A stretch of DNA of 64,000 bases from Sodiomyces alkalinus F11 (GCF_003711515.1 NW_021167082.1:3155691-3219690), one strand, 5' to 3'; counted from the first letter of the stretch, positions 45,481 to 58,230 are shown. The notes: a model not told the origin generated them from the sequence alone. Made by a program: numbers and translations.

Positions 45481-45817
45481 TTAACGGATTAAAAGGATCG
45501 TATCGAGTAGTCTAAACGACTACACGAAGAGATTGAACGCGCTAAAGCCACGGCCGTAACGACTACGAAGGCCCCCGAGGGCGTAGCAGATCTAATGGAT
45601 ATAGATCCGATTAAGCAGATCCGGCTAATCAGGATCCAGGAACCAATTAAGATAGAATTAAATTAAACGGTTAAATAGGGCGGATTTAGATCCCTTTTAC
45701 GAGGGCGTTTTCCCTTAACTGTTAATTTTACGATAGAAAAGTTAAGAGCGTTTGGTTAAAACCGAAGCCTCTAATTAGTCAGTTAACCTGAGAAGACCCA
45801 CCTTAACCATGGGGGTG

Positions 45818-46080
45818 TGTCGTATAGGCACACGGACCACGACGTGGCCATTAAGGGATCTAGGGGGGATCCGCGCTGTAACTAAGGGCTTCGGATATAA
45901 TAGGGGCGGATACCGGAAAAGACCGGATAGGATCCAAATGACTTAGTACCTATAACAGAGTCTTCACCACCTAAACTAAGGGTATAAGAGACTCTCCTAG
46001 ATATCACTTGACATAATACACAAACACGAGATTTCTGCTCTACTAAGTTAATTGTTTAAGTGCCTATTTGACGTGCGATA
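45818..46080 (+). repeat. Element B right LTR
   Basis: 263 bp, preceded by the purine tract ATGGGGGTG and followed by TGAAT. Confidence 0.92.
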
Positions 46081-46085
46081 TGAAT

Positions 46086-46334
46086 TTGACCCGAACGGAG
46101 GTGGCAAAGTCGTGGTCGTACGATATAGTCTATTACGTCACACCACGATATAATACTATCCTCGATAGTAGACTATTAGATATTTAATATACGAGGTAAT
46201 CTCGTATATAAATCGAGGATATATCTAAGTATAAAATAAGCATAGTTATATTACAGTAGAGCTCTAGTATTAAGCTAGAGGCTTATATATAATTATAAAA
46301 TATACTTACATATTATTTGATAATAATATTAACA
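46086..46334 (-). repeat. Element C left LTR, second part
   Basis: 249 bp, completing the LTR begun at 39575 (144 + 249 = 393, the exact length of the right LTR). It ends ATTAACA next to the CCCCCC polypurine complement. Confidence 0.92.
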
Positions 46335-46679
46335 CCCCCCGTAAGCTGTTTCTCGTTATACGAGGATTAGCTTAGCAGAGTATATTATTCTCGTTATAGA
46401 TATATGGTAATAATCCTAGTAACTAGCTAGGACTAAATATAAGAGGAAAATAAATAAAAAACCGCTTATTAAGGGAAAATTATTAAAACCCTTGATTGTA
46501 TATTGGTTAATGGTATTCTAGGAAAAGCCCGAAGGTAAAAACCTAGTTATATTATTCTAGGAAAACCCGTAGGTAAAAAACCTAGTTATATTACCCCTTA
46601 GTATTTTAATTCTAGAATTTCTTTATAACGCGGTAAATTATAATCAGGCCACGTATCGTCTTTATAGCCGACGTTCATA

Positions 46680-48150
46680 TAACCGTAAAGGGTATTATAA
46701 ACGTCTTTAGGTAGGGCTTCAGTTAGTATATCGGCTAAATTATATTTAGTATTTATATAAACGATGTTAATTTTATTATCCTTTAGCTATTACCTGTAAT
46801 AGTAATACTGCCGGTCGATATACTTTACCCGTTTATGAAATTCAAGGTTTTTAGCGAGTTTCTTAGCGCTGTCGCTATCTATCAATATAGTAGGAATCTG
46901 AAGTTCTTTATTATTAGTATTATTATTATTAATTCCGATGTAGTATATATAACCGGACGTAGAAGTCCTACCTTCTATTATATCGGAAAAGCTAGCATCA
47001 GAATAACCGTATATATTAAGGTCTTTATTAGATTTACAGTTATATAAAAGACCTATTTCTGGAAAGCTGTTTATATAAGCCCAAATTCGATTTAGGGCTA
47101 TAAAGTGCTCTTACGAGGGATTACTCATATAGCGAGCGTATTTATTAATAGCGTAGGTTATATTAGATCTAGTATACAGGGCTAGATATAATAAGGCCCC
47201 AATTTCCTGTTGGTACTGTTTTATATCGGTTTTTGATGCTTGTTCCTGATTTAGAACGAGGACCTTTTTAGTTATATAAGGTGTATCAACCCTTTTTAGA
47301 CTTCGTTTATTATACTTATTAAGTATCTTTTTAGTATAAGGCCACTGATTTATAGAAAGAGTCTTATTAGATTTATGTATAGTTATTTTATGGCCTAGAA
47401 ATATATGAATTTCACCTAAATCTGTAAGTGAAATCTCTTTAGACATTTCTGTATATAGAAATTGTATTATAGTATTAGAAGGGCTTAATACCACTATATT
47501 ATTAACGTGGCATAATAGTATAGCACGGTATATAGTATTATTATTTTTATCCTTTTTATAATAAGTAAAAATACCGTTATCGTAATCGGAGACGCAGTAA
47601 CCGATATTACGAAGTATTTTAACAAGGAAATTATACTAGAGCCGTGGGCTCTGTTTTAGACTATATAAAGCTTTATTAAGCTTACAGATCGTTTTATTCT
47701 TATTATTAGACCCTTCTTTGTATTCAAAGCCTATAGGTTGTATAGTATAGATCTCCGTATCTATTTCGGCGTGTACGAACGCGTTTTTAACGTTGAACTG
47801 CCGGAAATTCCATCTTCGGGATACGCCTAGTATAAAAGCTAATCTATAACTTTCTGGCCTATAGGCATTAGAAAAGGTTTCTAAATAATTAATACCAAGT
47901 ACTTAATTAAACCCTTATATACACCACCTACCTTTATACTTTATAGCCTTGTTTTTATCGTTATATTTAATTTTATTTACCTAACGACCTCCTAAGACGT
48001 TATAGGTGTTATTTCAGGTAGTATAGTTATTTTAAGGCGTATCGACCGTTATTAGATCCTAGGTTCTTCGTTTTTAATGTTCTGTTATTTTAGCTACTAT
48101 AGCTTCTATCCATTTATCTTCATCTGGGCAGGTTATAGCCTGTTTATAGG
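46680..48150 (-). pseudogene. Element C reverse transcriptase and RNase H
   Basis: A 127-codon open stretch (47494-47111) reads SLTDLGEIHIFLGHKI, then INQWPYTKKIL and GALLYLALYTRSNITYAI, typical of the copia reverse transcriptase C-terminus. The adjacent RNase H (about 47000-46690) reads LIDSDSAKKLAKN, EFHKRVKYIDRQY and NLADILTEALPKDV. Frames upstream of 47500 contain stops. It is better preserved than the same region of element B. Confidence 0.88.
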
Positions 48151-48359
48151 TAGCGGGCTCGTAAAGAGCGTTTACAGTTAAAAAGAAGTGCGGACTTTAT
48201 TTTAACTGAAGGTTTCCTAATATACTATCTTTTATTGTATATAATAAGTGCTTATTATCATCGTAGGATATATACTTAACAGATATATAATCCCTAAATT
48301 CCTCTGAAGATTTAGAAGGAATTTGTACTTCAAACCTGGTATCTAGGCTTTTATTATTA

Positions 48360-48412
48360 GCCGGGCTGTTTATTTTATTATTATTGTTATTATTATTATT
48401 ATTATTATTATT
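48360..48412. repeat. TTA microsatellite
   Basis: Nearly pure run of TTA triplets between the integrase and reverse transcriptase regions of element C. Confidence 0.85.
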
Positions 48413-48899
48413 AGCAGCGGGATTAAAACAGCCCGCTGCCCATTGACCCTTTCGTATATTAGCCGCCGGATATAGATTATTATCTAATCCTTGACCGTTA
48501 TCTTCTTCTTCGGTTTAGATAGAACTAAAAGGTCTTTTAAATTCGTAGAATTAAAATCGACCTCTTTAGATAGATTATATTTATAGTACTCGCTAGGCTG
48601 ATAAGGCCTAGGGTAGGAAACCGATTCTGCCTATAAGGTAGGAAGTAAATCTTCACTTGAATATTTATCTTTATAGTCAGGCTTATTTATATTTGTATTA
48701 AGTATATTTTCCGAAGAAGAAGTGAGGAACTAATTTTCTAGTATATATACGTCGCGGAACCAGCCAGTCTTCCTGGTTTGCAGATTATATACTTTATAGC
48801 TACAATCGTTAAAGCCTATTAAAGCACCTCGAAGCGCTCTAGTATCTAATTTCCTTAGATTTAGGTCGTTATGCTTATAATAAGTAATAGATCCCTAGA

Positions 48900-49620
48900 C
48901 CCTTATATTATTAATATTAGGCTTTCGATTCCCTTTTAATTCATAAGGCGTTTTAAAGCCTAGTGCCGTATTAGGGGTTTTATTATATATATAGACAGCT
49001 GAATAAACAGTATCACCCTAAAGGTATCGCGGCAGCCCTAAGTGGAAAAGAAGGGCACGGACCTTTTCTATTATAGTCCTTATTACCCTTTCTACGGAGC
49101 CTTGTGCGTCGTGGGTATACGGGGGCTTTATATTGTGATTTACGCCTAAGAAAAGGCGTTTAAACGAGGCATTATTAGATTCTCGCCCGCCGTCGGTATC
49201 TATTTCTTTTATTTTTATATTATACTTATTATTTTCCACCGGAATTTTCCACTCTTTTAAAGTAGTTATAACCGTCGTTTCTAATTTATCGGCTAGTAAT
49301 TTAGCCTATAAGTACCGGGTAGAACGGTCTATTATAAATAAGATCTAACACTTCTTATTATAGAATATAGGGTCGATAGGACTATATAAATCCATATAGA
49401 CCTTTTCTAAGTAGGAAAAGTCCTTATATTTATCTATTGATTCTTTATTTATAAGCGTAACTGACTTGCGTTTTCTATGGGTATCACAGCTCTGTATTTC
49501 TTCGATATCTGCTATAGATATCGGTATATTTACACTTTTTAAAGCAGTAGGATTTATATAACCTAATCTGCAGTGCTATAGCGGTGGGATTTCTTATATA
49601 GTGGTTGTTTTTCGACGGTT
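48900..49620 (-). pseudogene. Element C integrase
   Basis: Open piece 49239-49018 reads KEIDTDGGRESN, with a catalytic Asp, then NHNIKPPYTHDAQGSVERVIRTI, with the catalytic Glu, and KVRALLFHLGLPRYL. These are the second and third integrase catalytic segments of copia elements. Flanking frames carry stops. Confidence 0.88.
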
Positions 49621-50399
49621 ATCACGGTCTCTTTAATCGGTTCTTTATTATAAATGTGGAACCTGTGGAACCTGTTTTCTTTGTTCTATTTATGGAACCT
49701 TTTCTAGATCTCTTTGTTCGTTTCTTCGTGACTGGTTTTGATCTGAAATAACCTTTATTCCTGTTATATTTATAGAAGACCTAGAAGGCTATAAGGGCCG
49801 TGACGACCCTAATCCCCCCCCGTAAGACAGGGCCCGTGCTTTAGCCCAGTATAGACCGTTATAAAATAAGGCAGTTATAAAGATATTACGGGTATTATTT
49901 ATAGTAGAAAATAAAGTTAATTTATTATTTCCTAAGAGACCGTGTATATTATTAGTTTTATCTAGTACCAGTAGACTTATTATATTTATACCTAATTATA
50001 GGATATATAAGCAGCGTTATAAAAGTAGTTACTTTCCGGTATCTTTAAAGTTTATAAAACAGTCTCTAGTACCGGTTATACTTATTTTATTAGCCTAACC
50101 CTAACTAGCTATTCTGCTAGTGGTATTATACGTAGAAAAGACTGATTTATTTAATATAACGTGTGCTATAGCGCTACTATCGATACAGAAGTTTAAATCC
50201 AATTTAAATTGACTACTATCTGTTCGAATTTCATTCACCTTTTTAACTAGTCGGCCTATATTAAGGTTGGTATTAAATAGGCCTTTATTTTAATCGAGGA
50301 TAAATACCTAATCAGTTTATATCGTATCTTCGGCGTAAAAGTCAAGCTATATAGGCCTAGGAATATAAGGAGGTAAGGCGAGGGGGGCTTCGCTAAAAG

Positions 50400-51495
50400 A
50401 AATCTCTTTTAACCGTTTTTCGGTTTCTTCGAAGGCCATCCTTTTATGGCCCTCTTCTTAAATTTCATAGGCCTTCCGTAGCTCCTAAGATTACTACTAA
50501 GAGCGAAGAAGATTTATTTCGTTTTCTTTTTAAGCGATTAAAGCTCCGACCTTTTCTATTATATTATCGATCTTCTGATTTCGAAGAAGCTATTAAGGAT
50601 TTTAAGGCCTATTATAGCCGGTTATCTGCTGCTGCTGTTAAGGCTTATTTACTTGATTTTGGGAGCCGATTCGACCCCCAGAACTAACTCGGGAAGCCCA
50701 GCCTTAAGGGGCTTGTTCAGAGTGAAGAAAAAAGCAGTTCGGTTTGATATATCCCTTTTTCTTACAGTTTATGCAAATCAGGGGTTTCTGCTATTAATTC
50801 TGTTGATTCCCCTGATTCTGCTGCTACGGCTGATTCTTTTTCTGGTTCCCCTAGGGTCTTTTCTGATTTGTCTGATTTTTCCTACTAGTAATAAGTAGGT
50901 TATTCGACGAGTCTATTTTCCTCGAAGCGTCGATTAGTTCGGCGATTAGTTTATCTATCCTATAGCCATTTAGATTATACCGAAGTGTCTATATAATCCA
51001 GGAAGTAATAGAAGTATAGCGGTCGTCTAGGCGATCTAAATCCACGTAAAAATCACTTTATTTTCGAGATTTATATGCCGAGACCCTATTTTAATCAGTT
51101 TTTCCTATACCTTATATATAAAGGCTTCGAGGGTAGGGAAGTCTAAAGGCTATAGGTTAAAAAAGGAGACTTGAACGTCGTAGTCAGCTAAAACACCCTT
51201 TCTTTCGTATAGGTCTTTTAGTTTATTCTAGACTCCTACGCCTATAGTAAGTCCCTAGACTGAGGTAAGGGGTCCGTCTAAAAGAGCCCTATTATATCTC
51301 CAGAACCCTTTACATCGTCCTGAACGGCCTTAGAAGACCTAATATTAGGCAGGGGTTTTATTATATTTTCTAAAATAAGCCCCTTACGGGCAAAGTGGGC
51401 ACGTATACCCATCGTCGAGATTTTATAGTCTTCACTGCCCTTGAGCTTCTTAACAAAGACTTCTCTAAGGGGTTCCTGAGACTAAGGCATTTTTA
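50400..51495 (-). pseudogene. Element C gag
   Basis: The frame on the minus strand starts with an ATG at about 51490 and reads EPLREVFVKKLKGSEDYKIS before stops. The order and sequence match the related element at 54-57 kb (about 56760 downward). It is copia gag by position next to the primer-binding site. Confidence 0.65.
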
Positions 51496-52275
51496 AGCTT
51501 CTAGACGGTATTTGTTTTGTTTATTTTGGATTTTATTAGATTATTTATGAATTTCTTATTATTTTATTAAGGAAGTAAAGTGGGAATTAAGAAATATAGG
51601 TCTAATAGTTAAGTACTAAAGGACTGGGTATAAAAAGTGGGTCTAACGGTCGAGTCCGAGGAGCCGGGTATAAAAAATAGGTCCTAAAAGACGAAACGGT
51701 CCTTTAAGGATAAAGAAAAAGAAGAAAAGATATCTAAAAAGAATAGATCTTCTTTATTTCTAAAGAAAGGGCTTATTTTTTCTTTATTCCTAAGGTCAGA
51801 CCGAAAAGTGGGTCTCAAAGTGGCTTTAAAAGTGGCTCTAAAACGATAAAGCTATTCACGAATTAAGTAAAAAGGGGTTATTTAGAGCGAAATCCTTAGT
51901 AGGAAAACACCTATAGAGCACGCACATAATATTGAGTTTGCAAAGGCTTATAAGAGCCGAAAAGACTATACTAGTATCGAAAATAGTATAGTAGTAATCG
52001 TAGTGGTGTAGTGGGTATAATTATAGTCGTACGTAAAGAATAGTAGTAAAGTGACCACGTTTAATTCACGCACAGGTTATTTTTAAGCTTTTTTCCGACC
52101 TTCTATTATAGAAGGGATTATAACCAATCGGTTTAATTATAGGATACGGTGTGTTATGTTATGTGCGACCGTTATATTATATGCGACCGATAAAAAGAAT
52201 CGGTGGTTTCTCTTTTTCTATTACGACCGGGTGGAATCGAAGAACTTTTTATTTTGCGGATTAGGCAGAGCTAAT

Positions 52276-52289
52276 CCGGGCTTATAACC
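52276..52289 (-). other. Element C primer-binding site
   Basis: On the minus strand GGTTATAAGCCCGG lies three bases inside the right LTR, the same initiator tRNA-Met type of site as in elements A and B. Confidence 0.72.
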
Positions 52290-52292
52290 TTT

Positions 52293-52685
52293 TAATAATT
52301 ACGATAGAAATAGATAAAAATAGAATTAATATTATAAGACTTGGATTATTGCGAACGAAGAAGTATAGATTCCTTCGTAGTATATGTCTTATATAAGGAA
52401 AAAGAAGAATGGATTCTGAGATTCGGGGCATTTAATTTAACCCGAGCGGAGGTGGCAAAGTCGTGGTCGTACGATATAGTCTACTACGTCACACCACGAT
52501 ATAATACTATCCTCGATAGTAGACTATTCGATATTTAATATACGAGGTAATCTCGTATATAAATCGATGATATATCTAAGTATAAAATAAGCATAGCTAT
52601 ATTATAGTAGAGCTCTGGTATTAAGCTAGAGGCTTATATATAATTATAAAATATACTTAGATATTATTTAATAATAAAATTAACA
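52293..52685 (-). repeat. Element C right LTR (5' LTR in element orientation)
   Basis: 393 bp. It starts TAATAATT where the left copy has TGATAATT, a TG to TA change, and ends AATTAACA. Confidence 0.92.
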
Positions 52686-53945
52686 ATAATCTCCGGTATA
52701 GGCGGCGTAGCGGCGAGGGCGCTTAGGTGCCGTAGCGTTATTGCGTCCTAGGCTCTATAAGTACGCCGATTCGTGATTAGTATAGTAGCGGTATACCCTC
52801 TCTACCGTAAAGTAGCCGCTAGCCTTATAGCCGAAGTATAGGTATTTATAGTACCTTAGGAGGCTAAGGTTAGAATTATATAGTTCGTAGATATAGCTAT
52901 CCCTCTTAAAGAGGATGGTATTCTGGATAAGGCTTATTACCCTTTCCGGGGAAGCCAATTTAATAAGGAGAAGAGTTACCCTGCTAGGACCGTGGCGGGG
53001 TACTCGCTATCTTACTCGGAGGATTTTAGCCTTAGGGTTTATACCTTATAGGGATACTAGCAGGTCTTCTTCGGATAAAGCGCTAAGGACCTCTTAAGGG
53101 ATAGCCTTATTAAGCGTAGGGTAGGTATATACGGCTAGGGCGGCGTGTTTATTAAAGGCTTTCTTAACCTATTACTCCTTATAAGTAGCCTATTACTATA
53201 CTTTTTCGGTAAAGCTAAAGTAAATATCTTTACTAGGTAGCTTTTATACCGTTACGGTATTACATCGGGTAGTTATAGCGTTTATAGGTTAGATAACTTT
53301 CTTTAGGATCCTAGCTCTTAAACGCTAGTTCTCGTGGAGGGTTCCTTAGCGGATAATTAATTCCTAGTAGTATTTAGCGGGGATTATTTTAGGGGGGGCG
53401 GGGTCCTATAACGGTACCGTCGCAGGAGCCCGGTCTATAATATTAGCCTAAGTCTTTTGTATACCGTTTATACCTTTTCGGAGCTCCTGTCGGATAGCTT
53501 AGTGGACGGAAGCGTATAGGTATATTAATGGTATTATACCGGCGTTATTACGGGTACTACGTATTATAATTAATTTCTTTACTAACTCTATAACCTATTT
53601 GATCGTATTCCTGTTAGCTAGCAGGGCCTAAATTTCTGTCTTAATTTTAGTTACTCTCGGTTCTAAAGGGCGTAGCGGTCCCCTCTTAGTCTCGTGTTAG
53701 TTCCGCGTGGCGTCTTACCCCAAGGAGAGGGGGAGAGCGTCTATATTATGAAAAATAGGTCCGTTAAAAGTTTTACGTGGTCGAAGTCGGGATAACGTTA
53801 TCTATTAATTCCTCCGATTATACCGTGGCGCCGATATTATAGTGCCACTATAATAGTATCCCGGGAGGGAGGCGGTAGTTATCGTCGCTATCTTAGTAGT
53901 TTTATTGATTTTACTCTTGTTACGCGCCCGTGGTTAATACTTAGC
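52686..53945 (-). mobile_element. LINE 2, ORF1 part
   Basis: On the minus strand this matches the plus-strand ORF1 fragment at 27430-28354 and goes further. An open piece 52958-52755 reads MASPERVISLIQNTILFK, then YLYFGYKASGYFTVERV and YYTNHESA, a zinc-knuckle region in which Cys codons have become Tyr. A TGD motif directly abuts element C at 52686, and coding resumes at 39574. Confidence 0.82.
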
Positions 53946-53959
53946 TGCTTATTTCTTTT

Positions 53960-56900
53960 TGCCGCGGTAGATATTCTTAAACTATTTACAGTTAATAGAA
54001 AGTGGGGTTCCTCCTGAAATCATAGGTTTCCTAGTAAACGATCTTCTATGAAGTATAGTAAACGGTTATTATTTTATCGTTAGATATATAATCTTTACAG
54101 TTTATCTTCGGTTTTAAGAGTATTACGGTTTCTAACCTAGAACTTAGGATATTATTATTATTAGCCGGGTTATAATTTATATTAGTTAGAGTATAATAGC
54201 CGGCTACCAGTAAACTCTTTCGTCTATTACTATCTTTTTCTTCTATTTGGATAGAATTAAACGGTTATTTATTAAGTTAATACGACTCGTGGTTGGAAAC
54301 TTGTATTTCTGCCTGTATATGAGGGGGTATATTGTGAGGCTTATTATTTAGTATATTATTTAAAGAAGAAGCTAGAAACTGATTTTCTAAGATATATACG
54401 TCTCGAGACTAGAAGACCCTGCAGTCTTTCAGATTATTGACTTTATAGTTATAGTTGTTAAAGCCTACTAGAGCGCCTCGACGGGCTCTTTAATGCAGTT
54501 TCTTTAGACTCGGGCTATTATTCTTAAAATATACGATAGATCCCTAGACCCGAATATTATTTATATTCGGCTTTTTATTTTCTACTAGCTTATAGGGTGT
54601 TTTAAAACCTGGTGCCGAACTAGAGGTCCATATATATATATATATATACGGCTGAATAGATAGAGTCACCCTATAGGTATTTAGATAGTCCTGAGTGGAA
54701 AAACAGCCTTGGGACTTTTTCCATTATAGTTCTTATAACCCGTTCAATAGAGTCTTATGCCTCGTGTGTTTGCAGTGGTTTTATATTATAGTTTACACCT
54801 CGGAAAAGACGTTTAAAAGACGCGTTTGTAAGTTCTTTTCCGTCGTCGGTATCTACTTCTTTTACCTTTATATTATAGTTATTATTTTCTACCGGTATTC
54901 TCTGTTCTTTTATAGCGTTTATAACCGTTTTTCCGGATTTATCGGCTAGTAGTTTATCCGAAAGGAACCGCGTAGATTGGTCTAGTATAAAGAGGACCTA
55001 ACGTTCTCGGTTATATATTATAGGATTGATAGGACCGTAGAGGTCTATATATACCTTTTGAAGGTAGGAAAAATGCATATATTTATTAAGAGATTCTTCA
55101 TTTATAATTGTAATACCTTTAAGTCTTTTACAGGTATCGCAGCTCTGTATTCCTTCTATATCTGCTTTATGTATCTTTATATCTATATATAGATACCCCC
55201 TTTTAACCCTGTATAGAAGCCTAGTAAAGCCTACTATATAAGAGGGCTCTTATATACGTATTTTAGGTATTATTAAACAGAACTAGTTATTGATTTCCTG
55301 TAAGGCTATATATATTTTCTTTATCTAGCGCTAGGTGAGTAATAATATTAGTCCTTAGTTCGGAGATATATAAGCAGTTTAGAAGCTATAAGAACTTTCC
55401 GGTATCTTTACATTTTATAAAACAGTTTCTAGTACCTATTACCTTTATACTATTTGCCTGGCCCTAACTTATGGTTTTGGTAGTAGTTTATACGTGGAGA
55501 AGAGAGATTTATTTGCTATTATATATACTATAGCACCACTATCGATACAGACCTTTAAATCAAAATGAAAGCTATCTTCTGCCTAAACCTTATATATCTT
55601 TTACACGAACCGACCTATATTAGGGTTAGTATTAGGTCGTTATTTTTAGGTATTAGGTGGTTCCTTTTAGGATATAAGTATCTAATCTATATCTATAAGG
55701 TCGCTAGCGGAGGGATTCGGGAAAACGTCTTTAAAGTCGATTAAGACTTCGTCTTCGTCGTTCTCCTCGTCTTCTTATGCTTCTACTTCTAGCTGCTTTT
55801 CTTTAGGCTCTGCTTCTAGCTTTTTCTTCGAATTAAGGATATTAACTAACTCTTCAGAGTCAGAGCCAGAGCCAAAGTTCCTTTTAGAGCTATTTTTAAA
55901 CGATGCTTTCACGAGACTTATCCACTTCTACTCTCTCTTTAAGGCCTAAACGTTAAGGGGCATCTCCTTAGTCTTTGTAGGCTTTGTGACTTGATTCTTC
56001 GAGTCCTTTATAACCCAAGTCTTGGGGGCCCTTTCCGAGAATAAGAACAAATAGTCTAAGGAGGTATAGCCTGACGTTTTATAGTTTTCGCAGAAAAGGC
56101 CCTTCTACGTTTTCCAGGGCTTTTTAGACCCCTTTTTCTCGTTTTAGATTAGAAGTGTAGTATTTGACCCTGTATCGATTTTCCGAGAAGCGCTAATTAG
56201 CTCCTTCGTTATTCTATCTAGCGTATAACCTTTCCGGTTATAATAGAGGGGCTAAGTAATTTAGTTCGAGATAAAATCGTATGTCTTGTCTAGGCTATTT
56301 AGAATCCAGGTAAAGACGACTTTATCAGGGAAAACGATTCCCCGGCTCCTCAGAACGATGAATCTCTCTTGAACCGTATATAAAAAGGCTTTTAAACTGG
56401 GTAATTCAGAGACTAAGGCGTTAAAAAACGACGTTAAAACGTCGTAGTCTGCCTAAAAGCCCTTAGTCTCGAATACATCTTTTAATTTAGACTGGACCTT
56501 AGAGGCAATATTTATGCCCTAGACCTGTGTGAAAGGTCCTTCAGAAAGGGCGGAGAGTATATCTCTAGCGGCCTTTAGGGAGTTTTCTTCTATCGTATAG
56601 TAGCTCTCTAGGGGAGAGGTTCTATAACTTTGCTTAGAAGCTTACCCTTCCGGGCAAAATAGTCATACATCCCTACAGTCTATATATGGTAGTCTTTGCT
56701 GCCGCAGAGCCTCTGGGTAGAGGTGTCCTTGATAGATTCTTAATAGGCTATTTTTAAGCCTTATAACGGTGTGGCCTTTTTGAAAAACGGTTAAAAAAGG
56801 GTATTCTTCCTTAAAAGAAAGAGAGAGGGGTAGAGGGTATAGTAGGTGGAAGAAAAGAGTTCTTATTATGGGATTTCTGAGCGTTTTGTTGAAAGGGAGA

Positions 56901-57024
56901 AGGAATTTTGAAGGTTTTCTGGAAAGGAAAAGATGTCGACGGTTTTTACTAAAGAGAAGGATTTCGAAGTTTTATTTTTTTTGCTGAAGGATTTCCTTAG
57001 TTGCTTTCGGGGCTTATAACCTGT
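53960..57024 (-). mobile_element. Copia element C', truncated relative of C
   Basis: On the minus strand the region from gag (start near 56760) to the integrase/reverse-transcriptase border matches element C (48170-51495) in order. For example, the blocks around 54340-54400 match 48700-48770. A primer-binding site with GGTTATAAGCCCC (57007-57020, minus strand) precedes an LTR-like end starting TGATAAAAG at 57025. Reverse transcriptase, RNase H and the other LTR are missing. Confidence 0.78.
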
Positions 57025-57430
57025 TGATAAAAGTTACTTGGAAGGGGAAGAGAGGAAGAATAAAGAAGAGGCAAAGTGGTTGAATTAAGGAAAAAGGTCT
57101 GCTATTCTTCTATAGAAGAATTAATAAAGGAGGGAAGAATATCCTTTATAGAAGAGGGAGATCGAGCTGTATATATAATCCTAGTGGACCCACCTTTCCT
57201 AGATATCTTAGAGGTATAAGACAGAAGGTCTCCTAAAACGTCTAGGCCCCTTAAACATCTTAGGGGCCCTGCAGGCTCCCCTGAGCTACTGCACGCTTGG
57301 GCCTTCTATAGGTTGCTCGGAACTATTGAACGCTCAGGCCCCTTATAGGTCTTAGTATCTCTATAGGCTTACCAAGGCTAGCTAGACATTTAGGTCGCCG
57401 AATAAGTAGGTTCCCGAGTGCGTGTATTAT
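57025..57430 (-). repeat. Probable LTR of element C' (outer limit unsure)
   Basis: It starts with TG next to the primer-binding site. It keeps CA and TG in places (for example CTACTGCACGCTTGGG), so RIP is mild here. Without its partner LTR the far end cannot be fixed. Confidence 0.45.
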
Positions 57431-58230
57431 AAAGCGTATAGGTTATATAGTTATAGTATAGCTATAGTACTCTTTTATATAGTAAGCTTAGATTATAGCT
57501 TAATATAACTAATTACCGACAACTACTCGAAGACTTCTAGTATACTACCACTATTATTAGACTTTAGACAGGTAATAAGGCCTCTAATCCGATAAAGAAA
57601 TACGTCGCGCTACGGCTTAACGTTATAGATACTAAAGATTAGCCTTATACCCTTATATTAAAGAACGTAGCACTTATTAAAGGGTATCCTCCTACCCTGC
57701 TAGTAACACGCAGATTATAGAAGGATTAGAAAGCTGTCTTTATAACCTGCAGAGATATCTTATTACTAGATCGACGTACCTGCTTACCGTTAACTAACGC
57801 GAACGGCTAATATGCCCTTAAACTAACTAAGGACACGCTATAACGCTTATAGTAGTAGAGCTATCTTAAGAGCTCGAGGGATCTAAAGTCTACTAGCGTG
57901 GCTAACGGTCGTCTATAGCGGCTTATCAAAAGTTATTCACGTATTAAGGCCGAAAATATAGTATATTGGAACTAAGGAAGGAAAAGAGGAAAGGAAACGT
58001 CTGCGCGGTGTGTAGGCAGCTAAGTATAGGTTAGGTCGCACGGGCCTTGCTAGGAGGTCCGTGCTTCTTAGTCCCGGCTATTACCGGGGAATATTCCACG
58101 GGCTATAATCCGTAATATACCCCCCCCTTTAGGGATTGCGAGGCCGCGGTTATATCGTGGTCGTGCGGTCGTGACTTCGCGTAGCCTAGCCTCTCTGTAT
58201 ATAATTTAAATATAGCCTTCTTAATTCGAT
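57431..58230. other. RIP-hit DNA, unclassified
   Basis: Some coding-like stretches on the plus strand (about 57530-57900) but no family recognised, and stops throughout. Confidence 0.4.

Larger units (their letters stand above)
39719..46080 (+). mobile_element. Copia element B, strongly RIP-hit
   Basis: LTRs 39719-39981 and 45818-46080 are both 263 bp. The first begins TGTCGCA and the second ends TGCGATA. The 5-bp duplication TGAAT flanks the element (39714-39718 and 46081-46085). Gag, integrase, reverse transcriptase and RNase H remnants follow in copia order on the plus strand. An 810-base gap lies between integrase and reverse transcriptase. B sits in the left LTR of element C and is therefore younger than C. 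Confidence 0.92.
39575..52685 (-). mobile_element. Copia element C, lightly RIP-hit, interrupted by element B
   Basis: LTRs of exactly 393 bp: the right LTR is 52293-52685, the left is 39575-39718 plus 46086-46334, split by element B. LTR ends read TGATAATT...ATTAACA. On the minus strand the order is gag, integrase, reverse transcriptase and RNase H, the copia order. A primer-binding site lies inside the right LTR and a C6 run (G6 on the coding strand) beside the left LTR at 46335-46340 is the polypurine tract. Without B the element is about 6.7 kb. Flanking bases are ATTTT and ATAAT, so no clean target duplication is seen. Some frames of 70-130 codons remain open. Confidence 0.9.

Noticed and set aside
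57530..57900. Possible tyrosine-recombinase (DUF3435-like) remnant of a giant mobile element
   Set aside because: I looked for recombinase catalytic motifs here and at 62.4-63.2 kb and found none that could be defended.
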